Of a stretch of 7,903 nucleotides of DNA, positions 1-4,453 are shown piece after piece. Position 1 is the first letter of the stretch. Every line of letters starts with the position of its first letter. The notes beneath the pieces were generated by a model. It did not search any database. It saw only the letters and a list, made by a program, of their open reading frames with translations, and was not told where the DNA came from. The stretch is taken from the NCBI GenBank assembly GCA_964655005.1, contig CAZZKE010000098.1, positions 1-7,903 of the forward strand, written 5' to 3'. The stretch comes from CAZZKE01 sp964655005. Its GTDB lineage: Bacteria; Pseudomonadota; Alphaproteobacteria; Rhodospirillales; JABHCV01. The position numbers were made by a program, and so were the translations under genes.

Positions 1-82
1 ATCTGGCGGCAATTATTAATTAGTGAACTGTCACCGAAATTATCTGGCAGCAATTGTTAATTAGTAAACTGTCGCCGAAATT
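1..82. repeat. Two tandem copies of a 41-bp repeat
   Basis: Unit 1 (1-41) and unit 2 (42-82) are directly adjacent and match at 37 of 41 positions; all four differences are transitions. Each unit begins ATCTGGC, has an AT-rich core containing TTAATTAGT and ends GTCRCCGAAATT. The array starts at the first base of the window, so more copies may lie to the left. No coding sequence is credible across it. Its position just past the terminator of a tRNA gene makes a mobile-element end or an intergenic repeat family plausible, but this is inference because no transposase or integrase is visible. Confidence 0.85.
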
Positions 83-96
83 TGTCGCCGAAATTT
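71..96. repeat. 13-bp direct tandem duplication
   Basis: GTCGCCGAAATTT occurs at 71-83 and again, identically, at 84-96. The first copy is the tail of the second 41-bp unit, extended by one T. The array therefore ends in a partial third unit made only of the repeat's end. This could be slippage or the residue of a deleted unit. Confidence 0.8.
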
Positions 97-121
97 AGAG
101 ATTCTGGATGCTGGAAGGAAA

Positions 122-153
122 CAAGGGCTCAACCGTTTCCGGCTGAGCCCTTG
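122..153 (-). terminator. Intrinsic terminator downstream of tRNA-Gly
   Basis: There is a perfect 10-bp inverted repeat, CAAGGGCTCA (122-131) and TGAGCCCTTG (144-153), with a 12-nt loop. Read on the minus strand it begins 7 nt after the tRNA 3' end and is followed by a short, weak T-rich tail (TTTCCTT). Position and orientation fit a Rho-independent terminator for the tRNA transcript. Confidence 0.7.
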
Positions 154-160
154 AAAAACT

Positions 161-235
161 TGGAGCGGGCGATGAGATTCGAACTCACGACTTCAACCTT
201 GGCAAGGTTGCGCTCTACCCCTGAGCTACGCCCGC
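161..235 (-). tRNA. tRNA-Gly (anticodon GCC)
   Basis: On the minus strand this 75-nt stretch folds as a complete cloverleaf. The 7-bp acceptor stem GCGGGCG/CGCCCGC pairs 229-235 with 165-171. The D stem is GCTC/GAGC, the anticodon stem CAACC/GGTTG has loop TTGCCAA, and a five-base variable loop is followed by a T arm with TTCGAAT. The discriminator is U and the CCA end is genome-encoded (161-163). The anticodon GCC (plus-strand 201-203) decodes GGC and GGU, and GGC is heavily used in the neighbouring genes. No truncation or displaced duplicate of the 3' end is seen nearby. Confidence 0.97.
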
Positions 236-242
236 ATGCGGT

Positions 243-262
243 CCGGTCATTTTGCCGACCGG
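243..262 (-). other. Small hairpin in the tRNA-Gly 5' leader
   Basis: A perfect 6-bp inverted repeat, CCGGTC (243-248) and GACCGG (257-262), encloses an 8-nt loop. It lies between the likely minus-strand promoter and the mature tRNA 5' end at 235, so it would sit in the leader removed by RNase P. Its role is unknown and a stem this short can occur by chance. Confidence 0.35.
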
Positions 263-271
263 TGGGGCGCG

Positions 272-299
272 ATAATACTTAAAGCGCCGCCCATTGCAA
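272..299 (-). promoter_or_regulatory. Probable sigma-70-type promoter of tRNA-Gly
   Basis: On the minus strand TTGCAA (294-299) and TATTAT (272-277) are separated by 16 bp, close to the housekeeping -35/-10 pattern. Transcription would start near 265, about 30 nt before the mature tRNA. On the plus strand the same AT patch offers a weaker candidate for the divergent deacylase gene (TTGCCG at 252-257, TAATAC at 273-278, 15-bp spacer), so the two promoters may overlap. Confidence 0.5.
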
Positions 300-356
300 G
301 CGGCTTTAAGTCGCCGGGGCTTGAGGCCGCCATCGGGCATCCCTATGATCGCCGCC

Positions 357-878
357 ATGTCATTACCGGAACCACCGCAATCGACCGAACCGCCGGCCAC
401 CACGGACGACCTGCTGGCCATGCTCGACGGCCTGGGAATCGCCACCCAAACCCACAGTCACGCCCCCGTATTCACGGTCGAGGAAAGCAAGGCGCTTCGC
501 GGTGAATTACCGGGCGGTCATTGCAAGAACCTGTTCCTGAAGGATAAAAAAGGCGCGTTGTGGCTGGTCGTATGTTCCGAGGACCGCCGGATAGATATGA
601 AAAACCTGCGCCACCTGATCGGCGCCGGCCACCTGTCGTTCGGCAAGCCCGACCTGCTGATGCGGGTTTTGGGGGTAACGCCGGGCTCGGTGACGCCGTT
701 CGCCCTGATCAACGATGGCCAGGTTCGGGTCAATGTCGTCCTGGATGAAGAAATGATGACGGCGGACCTGCTCAACTATCATCCACTGACCAACGGCATG
801 ACGACGGCGATCCGGCCGGCTGACCTGCTGGCCTTCATCGGGGCCTGCGGCCACGCGCCGGAACTGGTCCGGCTTTAG
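357..878 (+). CDS. YbaK/ProXp-ala family aminoacyl-tRNA deacylase (PrdX-like)
   Basis: This 173-residue protein has the single YbaK/prolyl-tRNA-editing fold. Family members hydrolyse mischarged Ala-tRNA(Pro) in trans in the cytosol, protecting translation of proline codons. The segment GGHCKNLFLKDKKG (residues 53-66) carries Lys57 at the position of the family's catalytic lysine. It is followed by the glycine/proline pocket GVTPGSVTPFALIND (106-120) and by YHPLTNGMTTAI (141-152). Length matches the stand-alone ProXp-ala/PrdX proteins; it is not a fragment of ProRS. The ATG at 357 is chosen because it leaves a short leader before the conserved TTDDLLAMLDGLGI helix. An in-frame ATG at 345 would add four residues, and neither start has a strong Shine-Dalgarno. 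The next gene begins 84 bp downstream on the same strand with no clear terminator between. Family assignment is firm; Ala-tRNA(Pro) as the exact substrate is inferred from similarity. Confidence 0.92.
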   Translation: MSLPEPPQSTEPPATTDDLLAMLDGLGIATQTHSHAPVFTVEESKALRGELPGGHCKNLFLKDKKGALWLVVCSEDRRIDMKNLRHLIGAGHLSFGKPDLLMRVLGVTPGSVTPFALINDGQVRVNVVLDEEMMTADLLNYHPLTNGMTTAIRPADLLAFIGACGHAPELVRL

Positions 879-962
879 GCCGGACCGCCAATTCACCCCT
901 TGCGGTCGGCGGCGAAAACCGCCATCTAAAGCGTAACCAGTTAAACGGAGAATGGGAAATAA

Positions 963-1877
963 ATGATTATCGAAGAAGACGGCACACCGGTCGGCGGCGG
1001 CACCGGCGACCTGATTAAAGACGGCGACATGGCCGGCTTCGTTGCCGACGTCGTCGAAATGTCGAAAACCATACCGGTGATCGTCGATTTTTGGGCGCCC
1101 TGGTGCGAGCCCTGCAAGCAATTGACGCCGGCGCTGGAAAAACAGGTCGTCCTGGGCGGCGGCATCGTCCGGATGGTCAAGATCAATATCGATGAAAACC
1201 AGCAACTGGCGGCCCAGTTACAGGTCCAGTCGGTGCCTACGGTTTTCGGCTTCAAGCACGGCCAGCCCATCGACGGGTTTACCGGCGCTCAGCCGGAAAG
1301 CCGGATCAAGGCCTTCATCGACCGCCTGACCAGCGGCGCCAAAAGCCCCCTGGACGAGGCCCTGGATCAGGCCGCCACCGCCCTGGAGGCCGGCGACCCG
1401 GCCACGGCGAGCGGCATTTACGCCCAGGTTCTGGGCCAGGATCAGGCCAACGGCAAGGCCCTGGGCGGCCTGATCCGGTGTTACCTGGCCGGCGGCGAAA
1501 CGGATCAGGCCCGGGAAATGATCGACGGCCTGGAGCCGGCCATGCAGGCCGACCCGGATGTCGCCGCGGCGATTACCGCGCTGGAACTGGCCGAACAGGG
1601 GCAAGGCGCCGACGAAGTCGACCTGAGCGAATTGCAGGGCAAACTGGCGGCCAACGAAAACGACCATCAGGCCCGCTTCAATCTGGCCCTGGCGCTCTAC
1701 GGGTCGGGGGCCACCGAACAGGCGCTGGAGCAACTGCTTGAGATAATTACCCGCGACCGGTCCTGGAATGAGGACGCCGCCCGCCTGCAGATCGTCAAGA
1801 TTTTCGAGGCTCTGGGTCCGGCCGACCCGCTGACGGTTTCGACCCGGCGGCGGCTTTCCTCGCTGTTGTTTTCCTGA
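963..1877 (+). CDS. cnoX: Thioredoxin-TPR chaperedoxin CnoX (YbbN)
   Basis: This 304-residue protein has an N-terminal thioredoxin domain (about 22-124) and a C-terminal TPR-type helical region (about 130-295). The active-site segment FWAPWCEPCK places a CxxC at Cys48/Cys51, and the cis-proline loop is SVPTV (Pro92). CnoX/YbbN proteins hold unfolding clients, protect them from over-oxidation and hand them to GroEL/ES and DnaK. The E. coli protein lacks a redox-active CxxC, whereas the Caulobacter homologue is an active thiol oxidoreductase. This copy should resemble the Caulobacter type. The C-terminus RRRLSSLLFS is the conserved tail helix that docks on GroEL in E. coli. Nothing suggests a signal peptide, so it is cytosolic. 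The ATG at 963 follows GGGA (954-957) and CGGAG (946-950). The segment between the two domains is rich in Ala, Gly and Gln, as usual for this family. Confidence 0.95.
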   Translation: MIIEEDGTPVGGGTGDLIKDGDMAGFVADVVEMSKTIPVIVDFWAPWCEPCKQLTPALEKQVVLGGGIVRMVKINIDENQQLAAQLQVQSVPTVFGFKHGQPIDGFTGAQPESRIKAFIDRLTSGAKSPLDEALDQAATALEAGDPATASGIYAQVLGQDQANGKALGGLIRCYLAGGETDQAREMIDGLEPAMQADPDVAAAITALELAEQGQGADEVDLSELQGKLAANENDHQARFNLALALYGSGATEQALEQLLEIITRDRSWNEDAARLQIVKIFEALGPADPLTVSTRRRLSSLLFS

Positions 1878-1907
1878 TCGCCTCCGGGCGATAAACACCG
1901 GCCCCGC

Positions 1908-1926
1908 TGACGGATTTAGCCCGTCA
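1908..1926 (+). other. Weak hairpin between cnoX and the Trm112 gene
   Basis: TGACGG (1908-1913) and CCGTCA (1921-1926) form a 6-bp stem with a 7-nt loop, 30 bp after the cnoX stop. No T-run follows, so it is at best a partial terminator or an RNA-processing or stability element. Read-through into the next gene is likely. Confidence 0.3.
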
Positions 1927-1968
1927 TTGATAATTCGCCGTGCCGCACCATATCACCGGAGACGGAAA

Positions 1969-2163
1969 ATGAAGACACCCGCAATCGATCCGAAACTGTT
2001 GGAAATATTGGTCTGTCCGGCTACCAAGGGGCCGCTGCGCTATGATGAAAAAACCCAGGAACTAATCAGCGAAACCGCCGGACTGGCGTATCCCATCCGC
2101 GACGGCATCCCGATCATGCTGATCGACGAGGCGCGGCAATTGAAGTCCCAAGAGGATGTATAA
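1969..2163 (+). CDS. Trm112/UPF0434 (YcaR-like) family small protein
   Basis: This 64-residue protein matches the bacterial Trm112-like family along its whole length. It has LLEILVCPATKGPL (residues 5-18 region), ELISETAGLAYPIRDGIPIML and a terminal DEAR. In E. coli YcaR and eukaryotic Trm112 this fold binds zinc through cysteines, and Trm112 activates methyltransferases. Here only one Cys remains: the second Cys of CPxC is replaced by Thr-Lys and no other is present, so a structural zinc site is not expected. This form is familiar in alphaproteobacteria. The ATG at 1969 follows purine-rich CGGAGACGGA (1957-1966) and leaves the expected N-terminus; longer in-frame starts add unconserved residues. 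Only three bases separate its stop from the next start, so the two are probably translated together. The partner or function in bacteria is not established. Confidence 0.93.
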   Translation: MKTPAIDPKLLEILVCPATKGPLRYDEKTQELISETAGLAYPIRDGIPIMLIDEARQLKSQEDV

Positions 2164-2166
2164 AAA

Positions 2167-2541
2167 ATGAGCGAAGACTACGGCCAGAAACACCGGCCCA
2201 CGGAAATACGCCTGAAGCAGGCCGAAAAAATTCTCGAAGTCGATTTCGACGACGGCAGCAAATTCAGCCTGCCCGCCGAACTGCTGCGGGTGGAAAGCCC
2301 GTCGGCGGAGGTGCAAGGCCACAGCCCGGACCAGAAACAGGTGGTCGCCGGGCGCCGCCATGTCGGCATCATGGCGGTCGATCCGGTCGGCAATTATGCG
2401 GTTTGCATCAGGTTCGACGACCTGCACAACACCGGCATATATTCCTGGGACACACTCTACAACTTCGGCGAAAACCAGGACGCCATCTGGCAGGGTTACC
2501 TGAACGATCTGGAAGCAAAAGGGTTAAGCAGGGACCCCTGA
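2167..2541 (+). CDS. DUF971 protein (gamma-butyrobetaine hydroxylase-like N-terminal domain)
   Basis: This 124-residue protein consists of a single DUF971/GBBH-like N domain. It opens with PTEIRLKQAEKILEVDFDDGSKFSLPAELLRVESPSAEV, has a central variable loop, and carries the family signature IRFDDLHNTGIYSWDTLY (about residues 82-99). In eukaryotes the domain is the N-terminal part of gamma-butyrobetaine and trimethyl-lysine hydroxylases, and it is fused to Mrp/HCF101-type Fe-S carrier proteins in plants. The stand-alone bacterial form has no firmly established role. No catalytic dioxygenase domain is attached, so it is not itself a hydroxylase. It starts three bases after the Trm112 stop. Its Shine-Dalgarno (AGAGGA, 2151-2156) lies inside the upstream gene, which indicates translational coupling. 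Its stop is one base from the stop of the convergent hydroxylase gene. Confidence 0.92.
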   Translation: MSEDYGQKHRPTEIRLKQAEKILEVDFDDGSKFSLPAELLRVESPSAEVQGHSPDQKQVVAGRRHVGIMAVDPVGNYAVCIRFDDLHNTGIYSWDTLYNFGENQDAIWQGYLNDLEAKGLSRDP

Positions 2542-2542
2542 T

Positions 2543-3772
2543 TTAAAGGCCCTTCCCCCTCATCAATCCGGGCAATTCGCCGGCGGTTCCCATGGCCTGC
2601 CGCATGAACAGCCTTTTCAGGGGCGGCATCCGGTTGACCGCCGCCAGGCCCAGGTCGCGGGCCAGGCGAAGCGGCGCGATGTTATTCGAAAACAGCCGGT
2701 TAAGGGCGTCGGTCATGGCCAGCATCAGGGTGTTGTCGAAACGCCGCAGGCGCTGGTATTTTTCCAGCACCAGGGGGTCGCCGGGGTCGCCGCCCAGGCA
2801 TCTTGCGGTGCTTAACACCTCGGCCAGGGCGGCCAGATCGCGCAGCCCCATGTTCAGGCCCTGTCCGGCGATGGGGTGCATGCCGTGGGCGGCGTCGCCG
2901 GCCAGGGCCAAGCGCTCTCCGATCATCCGTTCGGCGTATTGCAGGGTCAGCGGATAGGCCCAGCGCGGCCCGGTGACTTCGATACGGCCCAGGAAATCGC
3001 CGAACCGCGACGACAGTTCGGCCAGGAAGGACGCCTCGTCCAGCGCCATGATGGCCCCGGCCATATGTTCCCGTTCGGTCCACACGATGGACGAACGATT
3101 GCCTTTCAGCGGCAGAATCGCAAACGGACCGGCCGGCAGGAAATGTTCGTGGGCGATACCGTCGTGGGCGTGTTCATGGGCGACCGTGCAGACTATGCCT
3201 GTCTGTTTGTAGGACCATCCGGTCAGGCCGATCCCGGCCCCGGCACGGGTCGGCGATTTACGCCCTTCCGCCCCGACGACCAGCCGGGCGGCGATCCGGG
3301 CGCCGTTTGAAAGCACCGCCCGGACGCCGCTTCGCGACCGCGTCAGGCTATCGATGCGGGCCGGGGCGCGGACGGTCAGGTTGGCGAAGTCGCCGGTCCG
3401 CTTGCAGATGGCCCGGCGAATCGATCTGTTTTCGACCATGTAGCCGAAGGCCTCGGTGTCGATATCGTGGCGGTCGTAATGCAGGAACAGCGGCGAGTCG
3501 CCGTCGGTGACGCGGATATCGTTGATCGCCTGGGCCCCGCCGCCGATCAGCGGCCACAGGCCCAGCCGGTCGAGCAGATATTTGGACGACAGCGCGATGG
3601 CCGAGGCGCGACCGTCGAAGGCGGCATCGAGCCCGTCCCGGGGGTCCTGCCGATCGACCACCAGCACGGAAAACCCGGCCCCGGCCAGCGCGCACGCCAG
3701 GGCGCCGCCGACCAGGCCGCTGCCGGCGATCAGGATATCGGTGTCAATGGCGGCGTTCGATGGCTTTTTCAT
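2543..3772 (-). CDS. UbiH/UbiF/COQ6-family FAD-dependent ubiquinone-biosynthesis hydroxylase
   Basis: This 409-residue class A flavoprotein monooxygenase has its fingerprints in order. The N-terminal FAD-binding GSGLVGG (17-23) ends its Rossmann unit at Asp40. GAEGRKSPTR (168-177) is at the DG motif, with Glu where Asp is usual. LAGDAAHGMHPIAGQGLNMGLRD (290-312) is the GD motif plus the ubiquinone-hydroxylase HP-x-AGQG-x-N signature. The family hydroxylates the ring of polyprenylated ubiquinone precursors at the inner membrane using O2 and NAD(P)H. Alphaproteobacteria have paralogues (UbiL, UbiM, UbiH, UbiF) that hydroxylate different ring carbons, and the sequence alone does not say which carbon, so no symbol is given. 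There is no signal peptide or obvious membrane helix, consistent with peripheral association. The ATG at 3772 (minus strand) follows a good AGGAAG Shine-Dalgarno at 3774-3779. It is read divergently from glnK and converges on the DUF971 gene. Confidence 0.93.
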   Translation of the reverse strand: MKKPSNAAIDTDILIAGSGLVGGALACALAGAGFSVLVVDRQDPRDGLDAAFDGRASAIALSSKYLLDRLGLWPLIGGGAQAINDIRVTDGDSPLFLHYDRHDIDTEAFGYMVENRSIRRAICKRTGDFANLTVRAPARIDSLTRSRSGVRAVLSNGARIAARLVVGAEGRKSPTRAGAGIGLTGWSYKQTGIVCTVAHEHAHDGIAHEHFLPAGPFAILPLKGNRSSIVWTEREHMAGAIMALDEASFLAELSSRFGDFLGRIEVTGPRWAYPLTLQYAERMIGERLALAGDAAHGMHPIAGQGLNMGLRDLAALAEVLSTARCLGGDPGDPLVLEKYQRLRRFDNTLMLAMTDALNRLFSNNIAPLRLARDLGLAAVNRMPPLKRLFMRQAMGTAGELPGLMRGKGL

Positions 3773-3818
3773 TGTTCTTCCTGTGTCACCCGAATCGGTG
3801 GGAAAGTCCAGGTCGGCA

Positions 3819-3887
3819 CGCCTTAAAATATCGCCTATATATTAGGCAATATATAATAACGCCTATATATTAGGCATATATTTGGCG
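3819..3887. promoter_or_regulatory. Paired 15-bp dyads in the ubiquinone hydroxylase-glnK divergent region
   Basis: GCCTATATATTAGGC occurs twice, identically, at 3833-3847 and 3861-3875, 28 bp start to start. Each copy is a dyad with arms GCCTA/TAGGC around five AT bases. Further half-sites flank the pair: CGCC at 3819-3822 on the left and GGCG at 3884-3887 on the right. The whole 69-bp block is therefore an imperfect larger palindrome centred near 3853. It is far more AT-rich than its surroundings. The dyads lie 60-103 bp upstream of the minus-strand start codon at 3772. They are also about 115-157 bp upstream of the predicted glnK transcription start, a normal distance for a sigma-54 enhancer. 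Two exact copies imply a specific DNA-binding dimer, but the protein is unknown. The motif is not the TGCAC/GTGCA type of NtrC. Confidence 0.7.
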
Positions 3888-3921
3888 TTGCGATTATCGA
3901 AAATACCTTAGCAAACAAACA

Positions 3922-3934
3922 TAACACATTGATA
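3922..3934 (-). promoter_or_regulatory. Candidate IHF-binding site upstream of the glnK promoter
   Basis: On the minus strand TATCAATGTGTTA fits the IHF consensus WATCAANNNNTTR at every defined position, and the region around it is AT-rich. It lies about 30 bp upstream of the -24 element, between that promoter and the paired dyads. IHF commonly bends DNA at this position to bring an enhancer-bound activator to sigma-54 RNA polymerase. The match is by eye only; such a short degenerate motif can occur by chance in AT-rich DNA. Confidence 0.5.
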
Positions 3935-3963
3935 TCAGCCATTTTATCATAATTTCGAGATTC

Positions 3964-3979
3964 TGGCACGACATTTGAA
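3964..3979 (+). promoter_or_regulatory. Sigma-54 (RpoN) promoter of glnK-amtB
   Basis: TGGCACG (3964-3970), four bases, then TTGAA (3975-3979) matches the sigma-54 pattern TGGCACG-N4-TTGCW. The GG at 3965-3966 is exactly 12 bp from the G at 3977. The only departure is GA instead of GC in the -12 element. Transcription would start near 3990, giving a leader of about 113 nt. Control by sigma-54 and a nitrogen-responsive activator is the usual arrangement for glnK-amtB, so context supports the call strongly. Confidence 0.8.
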
Positions 3980-4037
3980 AAGCGAATACCGGAGTTTCCC
4001 GCGCCGGTCGATAATTTGGCGGCTCGGGCTTAGATTA

Positions 4038-4062
4038 ACCAGGTCGGATGTGGTCTTTTTTT
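4038..4062 (+). other. T-tract with weak stem in the glnK leader
   Basis: A run of seven T (4056-4062) lies in the predicted glnK leader. A short possible stem precedes it: ACCA at about 4038-4041 and TGGT at 4051-4054. The stem is too weak for a confident terminator. If anything it would be a mild attenuator of the glnK transcript. Confidence 0.2.
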
Positions 4063-4102
4063 GACGGCGGACCGGCGACAGAAATAAAGGGGATCAGGCG
4101 AC

Positions 4103-4441
4103 ATGAAACTGATCATGGCGGTAATCAAGCCTTTCAAGCTGGACGAGGTGCGCGAAGCCCTTTCCGGCCTTGGCGTCGAGGGCATGACGGTATCGGAAGT
4201 CAAGGGTTTTGGCCGGCAGAAGGGGCACGCGGAAATTTACCGGGGCGCCGAATACACCGTTCATTTCCTGCCCAAGGTAAAACTGGAAATCGCCGTTAAG
4301 GACGATCTTGTCGAAAGTGTCGTCGAGGCCATCCAGACGGCCGCCGGCACCGGCAAGATCGGCGACGGCAAGATTTTTGTTTGCGATATCGCCAAGGCGG
4401 TCCGTATCCGCACCGGCGAAACCGATAACGAAGCCCTTTAG
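4103..4441 (+). CDS. glnK: PII nitrogen-regulatory signal protein GlnK
   Basis: This 112-residue protein is full-length for a PII protein, which works as a cytosolic trimer sensing ATP/ADP and 2-oxoglutarate. It starts MKLIMAVIKPFKLDEVREAL. The T loop contains GFGRQKGHAEIYRGAEYTVHFLPKVK with Gln39 and Tyr51, the residue uridylylated by GlnD. The C-terminal signature TGKIGDGKIFVCDIAKAVRIRTGE follows. Adjacency to amtB identifies it as the GlnK type, which docks on AmtB and closes it when ammonium rises. The ATG at 4103 follows AAAGGGGA (4086-4093). His54 in the T loop is slightly unusual, because Asp, Asn or Ser is commoner there. Transcription is expected from the sigma-54 promoter at 3964-3979, and translation is probably coupled to amtB 12 bp downstream. 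Confidence 0.97.
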   Translation: MKLIMAVIKPFKLDEVREALSGLGVEGMTVSEVKGFGRQKGHAEIYRGAEYTVHFLPKVKLEIAVKDDLVESVVEAIQTAAGTGKIGDGKIFVCDIAKAVRIRTGETDNEAL

Positions 4442-4445
4442 GAGG
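4440..4445 (+). promoter_or_regulatory. Strong Shine-Dalgarno of amtB overlapping the glnK stop
   Basis: AGGAGG at 4440-4445 is a consensus ribosome-binding site eight bases before the amtB ATG. Its first two bases belong to the glnK TAG stop codon, so ribosomes ending glnK pass directly over the amtB start site. This supports coupled expression of the two partners and fixes the amtB start at 4454. Confidence 0.85.
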
Positions 4446-4453
4446 AAACCAAG

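Noticed and set aside
98..107. GAGATTCTGG shared between the repeat flank (98-107) and the glnK sigma-54 region (3957-3966)
   Set aside because: A 10-bp match preceded by AATTT in two AT-rich spots is within chance. No TGGCACG-N4-TTGC pattern follows the first copy.
82..282. Open reading frame of 66 codons on the plus strand
   Set aside because: Its middle is the reverse complement of the tRNA-Gly gene (161-235), and it also spans the tRNA terminator. It has no ribosome-binding site or recognisable domain.
908..923. GGCGG/CCGCC hairpin between the deacylase gene and cnoX
   Set aside because: It is a five-base stem without a T-run in GC-rich DNA, which is insufficient for a terminator call.
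507..1205. 232-codon minus-strand open frame across the deacylase and cnoX genes
   Set aside because: It overlaps two well-supported plus-strand genes and has no recognisable domain or sensible start.
1927..1956. Possible promoter in front of the Trm112 gene (TTGATA, 18 bp, TATCAC)
   Set aside because: The -10 match is poor, and transcription would start only about seven bases before the ATG, leaving no room for the ribosome-binding site.
3833..3875. NtrC enhancer interpretation of the paired dyads
   Set aside because: Position and pairing fit, but the sequence lacks the TGCAC/GTGCA arms of known NtrC sites. No better NtrC-like site was seen in 3773-3963, so the binding protein is left unnamed.
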